A DNA stretch of 64,000 nt from Idiomarina seosinensis_A (GCF_044797955.1 NZ_CP085211.1:1612001-1676000), one strand, 5' to 3'. Positions 8,059 to 17,857 are shown, numbered from the stretch's first letter. Made by a program: numbers and translations. The notes: a model not told the origin generated them from the sequence alone.

Positions 8059-11000
8059 TTAGCCTTCTGTCATGGCCACGGCTTGCTCAATATCAACAGC
8101 GACCAGCCTTGATACGCCTGCTTCTTGCATCGTAACACCCGCCAGATGGGATGCCATTTCCATTGCAACTTTATTATGACTGATATAGATAAACTGCACT
8201 GAGCCCGACATATCGTCTACTAAGCGGCAAAACCGAGCCACATTAGTATCGTCCAGCGGCGCATCAACTTCGTCTAACAGACAAAACGGAGCCGGATTCA
8301 GGCGAAAAATAGCAAACACCAATGATAAAGCGGTTAATGCTTTTTCTCCACCACTTAGCAAATGGATCGTACTATTTTTCTTACCCGGTGGCTGTGCCAT
8401 GATAGTTACCCCGGTTTCCAGCAGGTCGTCATCGGTTAGCCTTAGTTCGGCATGACCACCCGCAAACACCTTAGGAAACAGTACCTGCAAATCGCGATTA
8501 ATGGCGACAAATGTTGTTTTAAAACGCTGTCGTGTTTCCCGTTCAATTTTACGGATAGCCTGTTCAAGGGTATCTAACGCTGAGCATAAATCATCATACT
8601 GTGTATCCAGATAGTCTTTACGTTCTTTTTGCGTTTTCGCCTCCTCGATGGCAGCCAGGTTAACAGCGCCCAGGCGCTTTATTTGCGCAGTTAACTTGTC
8701 CAGTTGCTGACTGAGAGTGTCCTCATTAGCGGTCTCGTCGACGTCCTGCAGCACCTGCTTTAATGAAAGCCCTACCCCTGACAGCGAATCCAGAGCCGCA
8801 TGGGTTCGTTCCTGCTGCTTCGCCAGTTCAATTTCAGTAGCCTGCAGCTGTTGCTGTGCCTGGCTGATCTTGTCATTAATTTGCGACCGCCCCTGGTTCA
8901 GTTGATGCAGCTGGTTTTCAACCTCTGCTAACTGTTCGCGAACCTGCAATAAATGATCATCCGCCTGTTCACGCTTGCCCAGTAACTCTGCTAATTGCTC
9001 CTGCTCATCGATCTGCTGATGTTGCTGTTGTTGCTGCATCAGTTCTTCTGCCTCAGCCTGCAGGGCTTGCCGGCGCTGACTATAGCGCTGGGTCAGTTTG
9101 CTTAGCTGCTGCTGCTGAGTCTGCAGGTTTTGCCGTTGTAACTGAATTTGCTGCTGCCGGCTCAACCATTGCTGACGCTGTTCCTGTAATTCTCGTAAAT
9201 GCTGTTCAAGTGCTTCAGGCTGCTCGCGGCTGCCTTGCTCTAACTGCTGTTGCTGTTGCTGCCGCTGCAGTTTCTGCTGCTGACTATCTAAGCTCTGCAA
9301 CTGCTGGGCGCTATGCTCAGTTTGCTGTTTTAAGTGCTCCAGCCGTTGTTGCAAATCTGCCCGCCGCTGCTGCCTTTCACTCTGCTGTTGCTGCAAAAAC
9401 TCAGCCCGCTGTCGCTGCTGGCTCAAGCTGCTCTCCAGAGCCTGGCATTGCTGCCCCGCCTCTTCACATTGCCGCTGCAGGGTTTCAAGCTGCCGCTGAG
9501 CATCGCCTAGCTTTAGTTCAGCTGCCTCACGCTCACTTTTTGCCAGCCGGTACTGTCGCTGTAGCTGTTGCAGTTGATCTTGCATCTGCAGCACACTGTC
9601 CTCGCGCACTTTATCAGTTGCTAAACTGCCGGTACTGCACCAGTGGCCGCTACGGGTCACAGCAAATAGCAATGAATCGTCGCGTTGTAAAGCCTGGTAA
9701 CCCTCCTGCAGCGAATCGGCCAGCACACAGTAATTCAGCAGCGGCCAGTGTTTGGCGGATCCAGTGACCACCTCGCTGGCACGCTTTAGCTGCGAAGTGG
9801 AACCTTGCTGTATCGGCGATAGCGGCCACAGCAGACTGATATCTTCGGGCACCTGCTCAACGGCTACCGGCTGATCCAGCCAATAGCTGTTAAGCCAGGG
9901 CGTTAACAACTTTTCCAGCGCTTCACGCCATGGCTGCGCTACTTGCAGCACTTCGCGCAATGGTCTTGCCTGATGCTGTTGCAACCACTGTTGATTCGCA
10001 TCTGATAAAACCGGTTGCCGGCTTTGCAGAACTTGTTCCAATGTCTGATAACGAGCCTGATGCTGTTGGTATTCTTGCTGCCAATGTTGATAGCTTTGCT
10101 GTTGATTCTGTGTCTGCTCTTGTTGTTGCTGCAGATCGCGCTGCTGTTGCGAGTGTTGCTGCTTGCCGATATCCAGCGCCTGCTCTTTTTCTGCGATCTG
10201 TTGTCGCAACTGTTCAAGCTCGTCACTGAGATCAGTCTGCTCCAGTTCAGCCAGGTTCTGCTGTAATTGTTGCCTCTGCTCATCGGCGTAATCTTGTTGC
10301 TGCTGCAAACGCTGCTGCTCTAATTCAATCTCGCGCAGCTGCTGTTGCAGTTGTTGCTGTTTTAGTTGTAATTCACGCTGCTGCGACTGCTGTTGTTGCC
10401 ATTGTTGTTCTGCGCTTTGCAGCTGTTCCTGCTGCATCAGCAGTTGCTCTTCAATATGCTCTGCTTTAAGGGCCAGTTCTTCTTCCTGTTCGGCCAGCTG
10501 CTGCAGCTGCTGACTGTCTTCATCTTGCTGATGTTGCAGCTCTTCAAGATCCTGTTGCAGTTGCTGCTGGCGTTGCTGGCGCTGCTCACTTAACTGGCGC
10601 TGGTGCTGTTGGCTTTGTTCCAGCCGGGTAATTTGATTAGCCAGCAGAAATACTTGATGCTGCGCTTCTTCAACGGCTATTTTTAATTGTCCGGCCTGTT
10701 GTTGATAGGCGGCAATGCCCTGTTCATCACCGCTGTGCTCAGTTTTCAAGCGTTCTAATTCTGTCTTCTGCTGTTCAAGCTGTTGCTGCAATTGCTCTCG
10801 TTTACGCTCTAATCGCAACCAGCGCAGGCCGTAGAGCTCCCCTCTTAGTTGACGCTCGCTGGCTTTTAATTGCTTGTAGCGACTGGCAGCAGCAGCTTGT
10901 CGCTGCAGCTTATCAAGCTGCTGGCCCAGCTCCTCACGGATGTCGCTGATACGCTCTAAATTTTCGCGCGTATGTTTCATTCGATTTTCGGTTTCACGGC

Positions 11001-11529
11001 GCCGTTCTTTATACTTTGAAATGCCCGCTGCTTCTTCGATAAAAACCCGCAATTCCTGAGGTTTAGATTCTATCAGCCGGGAGATCATACCCTGCTCGAT
11101 TATGGCATAGCTGCGGGGGCCCAGGCCGGTACCCAGGAACAAGTCTGTAATATCCCGGCGCCGGCACTTACTGGCATTTAAAAAATAGTTGGATTGGCCG
11201 TCCCGGGTGACTTGACGTTTTACAGAAATTTCTTTAAATGCAGCAAACTCACCCTGAATTCGCCCACTACTGTTATCAAAAACCAGTTCAACACTGGCCT
11301 GAGAAACCGGTTTTCGAGACGCTGAGCCGTTAAAAATCACGTCACTCATGGCATCGCCGCGCAAGTTTTTCGCGGAACTTTCGCCCAGCACCCAGCGCAC
11401 GGCATCAATAACATTGGATTTGCCGCAGCCGTTTGGCCCCACGACACAAGTCATCTGGTCAGGAAAAGGAACTTTGGTAGGGTCGACAAAGGATTTAAAG
11501 CCAACCAGTTTTATATGTTTTAAGCGCAT
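8059..11529 (-). CDS. smc: Chromosome segregation ATPase SMC
   Basis: SMC is the ATPase core of the bacterial condensin SMC-ScpAB. The Walker A motif GPNGCGKSN is at residues 31-39. The ABC signature LLSGGEKALTAL and the Walker B CLLDEVDAPLDD lie near the C terminus. A hinge of about 150 residues separates two very long coiled coils. The ATG at 11529 gives MRLKHIKLVGFKSF, the canonical SMC beginning, and 1156 residues; a 32-residue upstream extension is open but unlikely. The coils are extraordinarily glutamine-rich: by hand count about 53 of residues 303-431 are Gln. The partners scpA and scpB lie at 54-56 kb. Probable operon smc-zipA-ligA (28- and 33-base gaps). Confidence 0.97.
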   Translation of the reverse strand: MRLKHIKLVGFKSFVDPTKVPFPDQMTCVVGPNGCGKSNVIDAVRWVLGESSAKNLRGDAMSDVIFNGSASRKPVSQASVELVFDNSSGRIQGEFAAFKEISVKRQVTRDGQSNYFLNASKCRRRDITDLFLGTGLGPRSYAIIEQGMISRLIESKPQELRVFIEEAAGISKYKERRRETENRMKHTRENLERISDIREELGQQLDKLQRQAAAASRYKQLKASERQLRGELYGLRWLRLERKREQLQQQLEQQKTELERLKTEHSGDEQGIAAYQQQAGQLKIAVEEAQHQVFLLANQITRLEQSQQHQRQLSEQRQQRQQQLQQDLEELQHQQDEDSQQLQQLAEQEEELALKAEHIEEQLLMQQEQLQSAEQQWQQQQSQQRELQLKQQQLQQQLREIELEQQRLQQQQDYADEQRQQLQQNLAELEQTDLSDELEQLRQQIAEKEQALDIGKQQHSQQQRDLQQQQEQTQNQQQSYQHWQQEYQQHQARYQTLEQVLQSRQPVLSDANQQWLQQHQARPLREVLQVAQPWREALEKLLTPWLNSYWLDQPVAVEQVPEDISLLWPLSPIQQGSTSQLKRASEVVTGSAKHWPLLNYCVLADSLQEGYQALQRDDSLLFAVTRSGHWCSTGSLATDKVREDSVLQMQDQLQQLQRQYRLAKSEREAAELKLGDAQRQLETLQRQCEEAGQQCQALESSLSQQRQRAEFLQQQQSERQQRRADLQQRLEHLKQQTEHSAQQLQSLDSQQQKLQRQQQQQQLEQGSREQPEALEQHLRELQEQRQQWLSRQQQIQLQRQNLQTQQQQLSKLTQRYSQRRQALQAEAEELMQQQQQHQQIDEQEQLAELLGKREQADDHLLQVREQLAEVENQLHQLNQGRSQINDKISQAQQQLQATEIELAKQQERTHAALDSLSGVGLSLKQVLQDVDETANEDTLSQQLDKLTAQIKRLGAVNLAAIEEAKTQKERKDYLDTQYDDLCSALDTLEQAIRKIERETRQRFKTTFVAINRDLQVLFPKVFAGGHAELRLTDDDLLETGVTIMAQPPGKKNSTIHLLSGGEKALTALSLVFAIFRLNPAPFCLLDEVDAPLDDTNVARFCRLVDDMSGSVQFIYISHNKVAMEMASHLAGVTMQEAGVSRLVAVDIEQAVAMTEG

Positions 11530-11689
11530 TATTGTTAGAGTTAGAGCGAAAACACGGCTGCCAGCATGGTGTATAGATTTTAACAGATTATTTGCGTCTT
11601 GTAACAATTTGACAGCTGCAGCCATAAGGCAGAGCCGTTAAACTGAGTGTTATCACTAACCAACGATGGTCAATCAAAGGAGCCGTACC

Positions 11690-12430
11690 GTGCCGCAAAG
11701 TCCTTATAGCCAAAATGGCCTGGCTTACTTAGCCCGTGGCTTTAAATTAATTCAAAGTAAGGGCCTTAAACGCTTCGTTATCATCCCCATTATGGTTAAC
11801 CTGTTGCTTTTTAGCGCTGCTATTTACTGGCTCGCGCAAATGACCGAGCGCTGGACTGAACAACTACTGAACTGGGTGCCTGACTATTTCCACTGGATAG
11901 AATACCTGATTTATCCGATTTTCGTCTTGTTTATACTGGCTATGTTTTATTTTCTTTTCACTGCGGTCACTAACCTTATTGCAGCCCCGTTTAACGGTCT
12001 GCTGTCAGAAAAGGTCGAACAGTATGAAAGTGGCGAGCAAATTTCAGAAGATGGGCTGATAGACCTGCTTAAAGATATTCCGAGGACAGTTGCCCGCGAG
12101 CTGCAAAAAATGTGGTATTACCTGCCGCGGGCACTCGGTTTTTTCCTCTTATCTCTTATCATTCCCGTTATTGGCCAGGTCATCTGGTTTATCTGGTTAT
12201 GCTGGATGATGTCGATTCAATATCTGGATTTCCCTTTTGACAACCATAAGTTGTCATTTACCCGCATGCGTTTTGAGTTAAGAGCAGCTAAGGGCAAGTC
12301 ACTGAGTTTCGGTTTTGGGGTTTTACTGCTCACCATGATCCCGCTGGTCAACTTAATCGTCATGCCGGTCGCAATCGCTGGCGCCACATCATTATGGGTT
12401 GATCACTACCGCGCGAAAGCGCTGCAGTAA
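11690..12430 (+). CDS. cysZ: Sulfate transporter CysZ
   Basis: CysZ is an inner-membrane protein mediating sulfate uptake for cysteine synthesis. The product has several hydrophobic segments (IIPIMVNLLLFSAAIYWL, LIYPIFVLFILAMFYFLF, and a C-terminal LLLTMIPLVNLIVMPVAI) and the conserved AAPFNGLLSE stretch. I chose a GTG at 11690 (246 residues) because AAAGGAG ends seven bases upstream of it, whereas the ATG at 11666 has no ribosome site and would place that sequence inside the gene. It is divergent from smc, mirroring E. coli where cysZ diverges from zipA. cysB, the regulator of cysteine genes, is at 19.3 kb. Confidence 0.92.
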   Translation: MPQSPYSQNGLAYLARGFKLIQSKGLKRFVIIPIMVNLLLFSAAIYWLAQMTERWTEQLLNWVPDYFHWIEYLIYPIFVLFILAMFYFLFTAVTNLIAAPFNGLLSEKVEQYESGEQISEDGLIDLLKDIPRTVARELQKMWYYLPRALGFFLLSLIIPVIGQVIWFIWLCWMMSIQYLDFPFDNHKLSFTRMRFELRAAKGKSLSFGFGVLLLTMIPLVNLIVMPVAIAGATSLWVDHYRAKALQ

Positions 12431-12524
12431 GACAGCCCGGTCAGCTGTTAGTGGCTAGTAAACTGTGTCGCTGTTTTTAAACTAACAAATCACTTTATAA
12501 AACTGTTGGTCAGGAAACGGCGAC

Positions 12525-12950
12525 ATGAATCTACAGCAGCACAACCGGTACGTTTATCTCTATCAGCCCAAAGCGGGCATTTTACTACTCAGCGACGCCC
12601 TGCAGGTGCTTTACGCCCTGCCACGCTCACAACGTCTGTGTCCGCCCGGACAATGGCTGAACTGTTTTCCTCGTGCTGAGCAAATGCGGTTAAAGTTAGC
12701 CTTTACAGCGCTGGCAATGGCCCATACCCAGGAGTCTTTACAGTTTTCGTTAAAGCTTAACAGCCATAGTTATAGTGGCGAATATCGCTATACAGAACAC
12801 CAGCTTTGCAACGTCTCAATCAATAAACAACGTTTTATTTGCGGTCGGGTGACTCCAATCTGGAATCCCCGTCCTCGTCTTCCAGCCAGTCATCCGCAAT
12901 CCGCTTACTGGTCTGCACACCAAGCCGTCGGAATTTCTCCACACGACTGA
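12525..12950 (+). CDS. Possible small protein overlapping the rmuC 3' end, function unknown
   Basis: An open frame of 141 codons starts at an ATG with AGGAAA about nine bases upstream. I recognise no domain. The first 105 residues, outside the rmuC overlap, have an ordinary amino acid mix (MNLQQHNRYVYLYQPKAG at the start). The last 38 are Pro/His-rich and run antisense through the final 116 bases of rmuC. That overlap is large for convergent genes, so either the tail is a consequence of a lost stop or frameshift, or the frame is fortuitous. It is separated from cysZ by 94 bases. Confidence 0.45.
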   Translation: MNLQQHNRYVYLYQPKAGILLLSDALQVLYALPRSQRLCPPGQWLNCFPRAEQMRLKLAFTALAMAHTQESLQFSLKLNSHSYSGEYRYTEHQLCNVSINKQRFICGRVTPIWNPRPRLPASHPQSAYWSAHQAVGISPHD

Positions 12951-14151
12951 CTAAATTGCCACGCCCGCTGCTGAGTTTTTTGACCGCCTCCTGATATCGG
13001 TTATCCAGAGTTTGCAAGCTACTGCCTACCTTATCCAGATCGTCAATAAAACCGACGAACTTGTCATATAACTTAGCAGCTTCCCGGGCAATGATTTCGG
13101 CATTGCGGTTTTGGTATTCGTATTGCCAAATATTGTGGACAGTGCGCAGTGCAACCAATAAGTTTGTTGGACTAACCAACATGATTTGATGGTCCAGCGC
13201 CAGCCGGATAAGCTCTGGTTCACGGTCAACTGCCAGCAAAAAAGCGGGTTCAACAGGCACAAACATGAGGATATAATCCAGTGTCCGGATGCCTTCAAGA
13301 TGCTGATAGTTTTTCTTACCAAGCCCCTTAATGTGCTGCTTCAGAGACTGGACATGCTCTTGCAGTAAGCGCGCTTTTTCTTGTTCGTCGTCACTATTGA
13401 AATAGCGCTCATAAGCCGACAAACTGACCTTAGCATCAATAACGACGTCTTTTTTATTCGGCAGATGCACCAGAACGTCGGGTCGAAAAGAACGTCCCTG
13501 GTCGTCCCGCTGATGACTTTCGGTATGATACTCATGACCTTCGCGCAAACCGGACTGTTCCAGAATTCGCTGTAATACTAGCTCGCCCCAGTTACCCTGC
13601 TGCTTGGTGTCGCCTTTCAGAGCCCTGGTCAGGGCTTCTGCCTCATGCGCCATTTGCCGGTTAAGTTCGCGTAACGAGGTCAACTCCTGCTTTAAGGCAC
13701 TGCGTTCCTTGGTTTCATCAGTATATTGCTGTTCCACTTGTCGCTTAAAGGCATCCAGCTGCTGTTTAAACGGCTCCAGCGTTGCTGACAACGTCTGTTG
13801 ATTCTGTTGTTGTAAGCCCTGTGATTTTTGCTCAAATATTTTGTTGGCAAGGTTTTCAAATTGCTGCGTTAGACGCTCCTCAGAGGCCTGCAGTAAACGG
13901 ATTTTTTCATCCGCCGAACGGCGTTCGTGTAAAGTGGTTGCCCGCAGGGTCTGTAACTGACCTTCGGCGTACTGAGCACGCTGCTGTAATTGTTCATTGG
14001 CCTGTAGAGTCTGCTCCAGCTGCTGTTTTAGCTGGCGATTTTGTTGGCGTAGCATCAGCCAAACCAAAACTACGGCGAAGCAGGCCAGCAGAACAAAAAA
14101 TAAGGGTATCAACCCGCCGGCGATACCCTCGTTAAAGTCAATGGCTGGCAC
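12835..14151 (-). CDS. rmuC: RmuC-family protein (DNA recombination limiting, nuclease-fold)
   Basis: RmuC proteins have a predicted restriction-endonuclease-like fold and in E. coli limit inversion between short inverted repeats. The 438-residue product starts with a transmembrane helix (LIPLFFVLLACFAVVLVWLML). A Gln-rich coiled coil runs to about residue 180. The RmuC domain contains GNWGELVLQRILEQSGL, SFRPDVLVHLPN, VVIDAKVSLSAYERY and MFVPVEPAFLLA, with the family's typical D..DAK catalytic-like pattern. It lies four bases upstream of the fumarase stop region on the same strand, so read-through from fum is plausible. The 3' end overlaps an uncertain convergent frame. Confidence 0.93.
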   Translation of the reverse strand: MPAIDFNEGIAGGLIPLFFVLLACFAVVLVWLMLRQQNRQLKQQLEQTLQANEQLQQRAQYAEGQLQTLRATTLHERRSADEKIRLLQASEERLTQQFENLANKIFEQKSQGLQQQNQQTLSATLEPFKQQLDAFKRQVEQQYTDETKERSALKQELTSLRELNRQMAHEAEALTRALKGDTKQQGNWGELVLQRILEQSGLREGHEYHTESHQRDDQGRSFRPDVLVHLPNKKDVVIDAKVSLSAYERYFNSDDEQEKARLLQEHVQSLKQHIKGLGKKNYQHLEGIRTLDYILMFVPVEPAFLLAVDREPELIRLALDHQIMLVSPTNLLVALRTVHNIWQYEYQNRNAEIIAREAAKLYDKFVGFIDDLDKVGSSLQTLDNRYQEAVKKLSSGRGNLVSRVEKFRRLGVQTSKRIADDWLEDEDGDSRLESPDRK

Positions 14152-14154
14152 GCC

Positions 14155-15678
14155 CTAAGCTCCCGCTTTATCGCGCATATCTGCAATTTTCACTTTCCAG
14201 ATAGCCGGACCTTCGGTATGTGCATTTTGCCCGCTACTGTCAACGGCAACCGTTACCGGCATATCCTCTACCTCAAATTCGTAAATCGCTTCCATACCCA
14301 GGTCATCGAACGCTACCACCTTAGCCTGTTTAATTGCTTTAGCAACCAGGTACGCAGCGCCGCCAACCGCCATTAAATACACAGCCTGATGCCGGCGGAT
14401 ACTGTCAACTGCCTGAGGACCCCGTTCAGCTTTACCAATCATACCGATAATACCGGCCTGCTCTAACATCATGTCGGTAAACTTGTCCATACGGGTGGAC
14501 GTCGTCGGCCCGGCCGGACCAACAACTTCATCGCCCACCGGGTCAACCGGTCCAACGTAGTAAATAAAGCGGTTAGTAAAGTCAACCGGCAGCGGTTCGC
14601 CTTTATCCAACATATCTTTAATGCGCTTGTGGGCAGCATCGCGGCCAGTCAGTAACTTACCGGATAACAGAACAGTTTCGCCCATTTTCCAGTTTTGGAT
14701 ATCCTCTTTACTGACTTCATCCAGGTTTACCCGGCGCACATCATCGCCAACCTCAAAGGTTACATCGGGCCAGTCTTCCAGTTTAGGTGGGGTCAGATCC
14801 GCCACCCCCGACCCGTCAAGAGTAAAGTGTACGTGGCGGGTTGCTGCGCAATTAGGGATTAAGGTTACCGGCTTTGACGCGGCGTGCGTAGGCAGCGATT
14901 TTATTTTTACATCCAAAACCGTCGTCAAACCGCCGAGGCCCTGGGCTCCTATTCCTAAGTCGTTAACCCGGTTAAATATTTCTAACCGTAATGCTTCTTC
15001 AGCATTTTGCGGTCCACGCTCAATCAGCTCATGAATATCAACCGACTCCATTAATGACTCTTTCGCCAGTACCGCTGATTTTTCCGCCGTACCGCCAACG
15101 CCAATACCCAACATTCCCGGTGGACACCAGCCTGCGCCCATTTTTGGCAGGGTTTCAACCACCCAGTCGGCAATCGAGTCACTGGGGTTCAGCATCGCCA
15201 TTTTTGATTTGTTTTCTGAGCCGCCCCCTTTTGCTGCAATCATCACCTCGACTTTGCCACCCGCAACTAAATCAAGGTGAACAACCGCCGGCGTATTATC
15301 GCCGGTATTTTTACGCGCGCCGGCCGGATCAGCGACAATAGAAGCGCGCAGAGGGTTATCAGGGTTGTTGTAGGCTCGGCGGGTACCTTCATCAACCATC
15401 TGTTGTACCGTTAAGTCTGTTTTATCCCATTTTACGTCCATTCCCACTTTCACAAAGCAGGTCACGATACCCGTATCCTGGCAGATAGGCCGATGACCCT
15501 GAGCTGACATTCTGGAGTTGGTTAACACCTGGGCAATAGCATTTTTTGCCGCTTCGCTTTGTTCACGCTGGTAGGCCTGGTCCAGTGCCTGGATGAAGTC
15601 CAGTGGATGGTAATAAGAGATGTATTGCAACGCATCAGCGATGCTCTCAATAAAGTCGCTCTGACGAATGCTGGCCAT
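14155..15678 (-). CDS. fumA: Class I fumarate hydratase, [4Fe-4S] type
   Basis: This enzyme interconverts fumarate and L-malate in the TCA cycle using an oxygen-sensitive [4Fe-4S] cluster. The 507-residue length matches the single-chain class I enzymes. Three candidate cluster cysteines are visible: C66 (HRPICQDTGI), C185 (GAGWCPPGMLG) and C277 (IPNCAATRH). Their spacing of 119 and 92 is nearly the same as in E. coli FumA. The C-terminal domain has GPAGPTTSTRMDKF. FumA and FumB cannot be told apart here, so the symbol denotes the class. It diverges from pabB. Confidence 0.93.
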   Translation of the reverse strand: MASIRQSDFIESIADALQYISYYHPLDFIQALDQAYQREQSEAAKNAIAQVLTNSRMSAQGHRPICQDTGIVTCFVKVGMDVKWDKTDLTVQQMVDEGTRRAYNNPDNPLRASIVADPAGARKNTGDNTPAVVHLDLVAGGKVEVMIAAKGGGSENKSKMAMLNPSDSIADWVVETLPKMGAGWCPPGMLGIGVGGTAEKSAVLAKESLMESVDIHELIERGPQNAEEALRLEIFNRVNDLGIGAQGLGGLTTVLDVKIKSLPTHAASKPVTLIPNCAATRHVHFTLDGSGVADLTPPKLEDWPDVTFEVGDDVRRVNLDEVSKEDIQNWKMGETVLLSGKLLTGRDAAHKRIKDMLDKGEPLPVDFTNRFIYYVGPVDPVGDEVVGPAGPTTSTRMDKFTDMMLEQAGIIGMIGKAERGPQAVDSIRRHQAVYLMAVGGAAYLVAKAIKQAKVVAFDDLGMEAIYEFEVEDMPVTVAVDSSGQNAHTEGPAIWKVKIADMRDKAGA

Positions 15679-15803
15679 TCGGTAACCCCTTGTAAAGTTG
15701 GCATACTATCGGCGCTATAATAGCGTTTTACTGGCCGGCTGACCAGTCGGCTAAAGCTTGTGATAGAATGTTCGACAAGCATTTAACAGGGGAAGCATAA
15801 CCA

Positions 15804-17246
15804 GTGTCCGATGGCTTAACATTAACGTGGCAAAATCTGACCTCAGAGGTACCGCCAGCAGCACTGCAGCATTCGCAGCAGCTTGATAACTGGGTTGAAC
15901 AATGCTTCGCCGGGCGCCGCTACGAGCCTTTTGCCCTGTGGCTTGACTCGGCGGCAAATGAACACAGTGACAGCCGCTATCACGTGTTACTGAGACGGCC
16001 ACAGTTTGTGCTTAGCGCTGATGATTATACTACCCGCATTGAGGTAATGCGCCGGCAACTGGCAATGCCCGGGGCACTTGACGCTGAAGATGAGCGACCG
16101 CTGCTTAAGCTGGCTGCGGATTTATTGCAACACCTTCAACAGCAAATCGTCACACCACCGCAGTCTGAACTACCCTTTTGTGGCGGTTTTGCTGGCATAC
16201 TCGGATATGATCTCGGCCGTCAGACCGAAGCACTGCCCTGTGAAAACGATCCCGACGAATATCAAACAGCAACTGCATGCCTTGGTTTTTATACTGAGGC
16301 TATCGTTGTTGATAAACAAACCAGAACGCTATGGGTTCTTGCCCCCGGCCGCCAGCATCAGCAATGGTTGCACAGTTGGTTAGAATCGGCACCTCCGGGG
16401 GACGATAAGTTTGAGCTGACCAGTCGCTGGCAAAGCAATATGACGGAGTCGCAGTATCAGCAAAAGTTTAATCAGGTAAAAGCGTATTTGCGCGCCGGCG
16501 ACACCTACCAAATTAATTTAGCGCAACGCTTTAGTGCTAATTATAAAGGCGATGAGTGGCAGGCTTATCAGAAACTAAGACGTCTTAATCAAGCCCCGTT
16601 TTCAGCCTTCATGCGATTGCCCGACAGCTGCCTGCTGAGCGTTTCTCCGGAGCGTTTTTTAGCGGTTGATAAAACGGGTAAGGTCCAGACCAAGCCCATT
16701 AAAGGGACCCGGCCGCGCAGTGCAAACCCTGAACAGGATCAGTATCAACGCCAACGTTTACTGGAATCAGAAAAAGACCATGCAGAAAACCTGATGATTG
16801 TTGATTTGCTGCGCAACGATCTATCGCGCAGTTGCCGGCCCGGAACTATTGATGTTCCCAAGTTATTTGCAATTGAGAGCTTTCCGGCGGTACACCATTT
16901 AGTATCAACGGTAACCGGCCAGTTACAGTCAGCGGCCGGAGCACTGGACCTGATGAGACGAGCTTTTCCCGGCGGCTCAATCACCGGCGCCCCGAAAATA
17001 CGGGCGATGGAAATTATTGAAGAGCTTGAACCTCATCGCCGATCCGTTTATTGCGGTTCGATCGCCTATTTTTCTCTCGACGGCAGTAGTGACAGTAGTA
17101 TCACCATTCGCACCTTACTCGCAGAGCAAGGGCGTTTGTTCTGCTGGGCAGGCGGTGGCCTGGTTATTGATTCCGAATGCGCTGCCGAATATCAGGAAAC
17201 ACTGGATAAAGTTGCCCACATTCTGCCTTTACTGGAGTCTTTGTGA
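15804..17246 (+). CDS. pabB: Aminodeoxychorismate synthase component I
   Basis: PabB converts chorismate with amidotransferase-supplied ammonia to 4-amino-4-deoxychorismate for folate synthesis. The 480-residue protein is of the anthranilate synthase I/PabB family. The chorismate-binding half has KPIKGTRPR, whose Lys is diagnostic of PabB; the TrpE at 61.8 kb has PIAGT at the same place. It also has SLLSVSPERFL, GGSITGAPK and the ending WAGGGLVIDSECAAEYQETLDK. Start is a GTG preceded by AGGGGAA. The order pabB-nudL-sdaA is the same as in E. coli, and the nudL start overlaps the pabB stop. No pabA is present in the window. Confidence 0.94.
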   Translation: MSDGLTLTWQNLTSEVPPAALQHSQQLDNWVEQCFAGRRYEPFALWLDSAANEHSDSRYHVLLRRPQFVLSADDYTTRIEVMRRQLAMPGALDAEDERPLLKLAADLLQHLQQQIVTPPQSELPFCGGFAGILGYDLGRQTEALPCENDPDEYQTATACLGFYTEAIVVDKQTRTLWVLAPGRQHQQWLHSWLESAPPGDDKFELTSRWQSNMTESQYQQKFNQVKAYLRAGDTYQINLAQRFSANYKGDEWQAYQKLRRLNQAPFSAFMRLPDSCLLSVSPERFLAVDKTGKVQTKPIKGTRPRSANPEQDQYQRQRLLESEKDHAENLMIVDLLRNDLSRSCRPGTIDVPKLFAIESFPAVHHLVSTVTGQLQSAAGALDLMRRAFPGGSITGAPKIRAMEIIEELEPHRRSVYCGSIAYFSLDGSSDSSITIRTLLAEQGRLFCWAGGGLVIDSECAAEYQETLDKVAHILPLLESL

Positions 17247-17857
17247 GTATTAAGAGCCGGGCTGACTTTATCCGTCGTTTTAATCTTCACCCCCATGCCC
17301 GAATAGATCGGCCAATGGATGACAGGTTACGAAAACGTTTGCGTCCGGCTGCTGTGCTCATTCCTATTATCGAGCGCCAGCACGGCCTGTCTCTTATTTT
17401 GACCCAACGCTCAGCAAAGCTGCGCCAACACGCAGGACAAATCAGCTTTCCCGGCGGGCGCTATGACCCTCATGACCAACATTTGCTGACTACCGCCTTA
17501 CGTGAAACCGAGGAAGAAATTGGCCTGCCTCGGGAGCAGGTTGAAGTCATTGGCCGGTTACAGGATTACCCGGTACTGAGCAATTACATGATCCGCCCCT
17601 TTGTTGGCTTTGTCAGCCCCCAACAGCCGCTGATGGCTGAGGCAGGCGAAGTGGCCGAAATCTTTGAAGTGCCGCTGGCTGACATCCTTAACATGAATAA
17701 TCATTATGCTTATCGGATTCGCAAATTCATCTACGACCGGGTCTATTTTATCCCCTGGCAACACCGAAACATCTGGGGTGCTACCGCCGGTATTTTAAGA
17801 GAACTGGCAGAGCAACTGCAGCCAGAACATCGTCAACAAGTTCGCCCTCTTAATTAA
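17243..17857 (+). CDS. nudL: Nudix CoA pyrophosphatase
   Basis: NudL-type Nudix hydrolases cleave coenzyme A and its derivatives to 3',5'-ADP and phosphopantetheine. The 204-residue protein shows the CoA-pyrophosphatase signature LTQRSAKLRQHAGQISFPGG directly before the Nudix box, which reads GGRYDP... then ALRETEEEIGL (the REXXEE core is intact). The gene begins with GTG overlapping the pabB stop by four bases, so translation is coupled. Synteny with pabB and sdaA supports the assignment. Confidence 0.92.
   Translation: MSIKSRADFIRRFNLHPHARIDRPMDDRLRKRLRPAAVLIPIIERQHGLSLILTQRSAKLRQHAGQISFPGGRYDPHDQHLLTTALRETEEEIGLPREQVEVIGRLQDYPVLSNYMIRPFVGFVSPQQPLMAEAGEVAEIFEVPLADILNMNNHYAYRIRKFIYDRVYFIPWQHRNIWGATAGILRELAEQLQPEHRQQVRPLN

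Noticed and set aside
9210..10266. Several open frames antisense to smc, including a 185-codon Ala-rich one and Leu-rich ones
   Set aside because: They are shadows of the CAG/CAA-rich glutamine coil; composition follows directly from complement and frame shift, with no ribosome sites of note.
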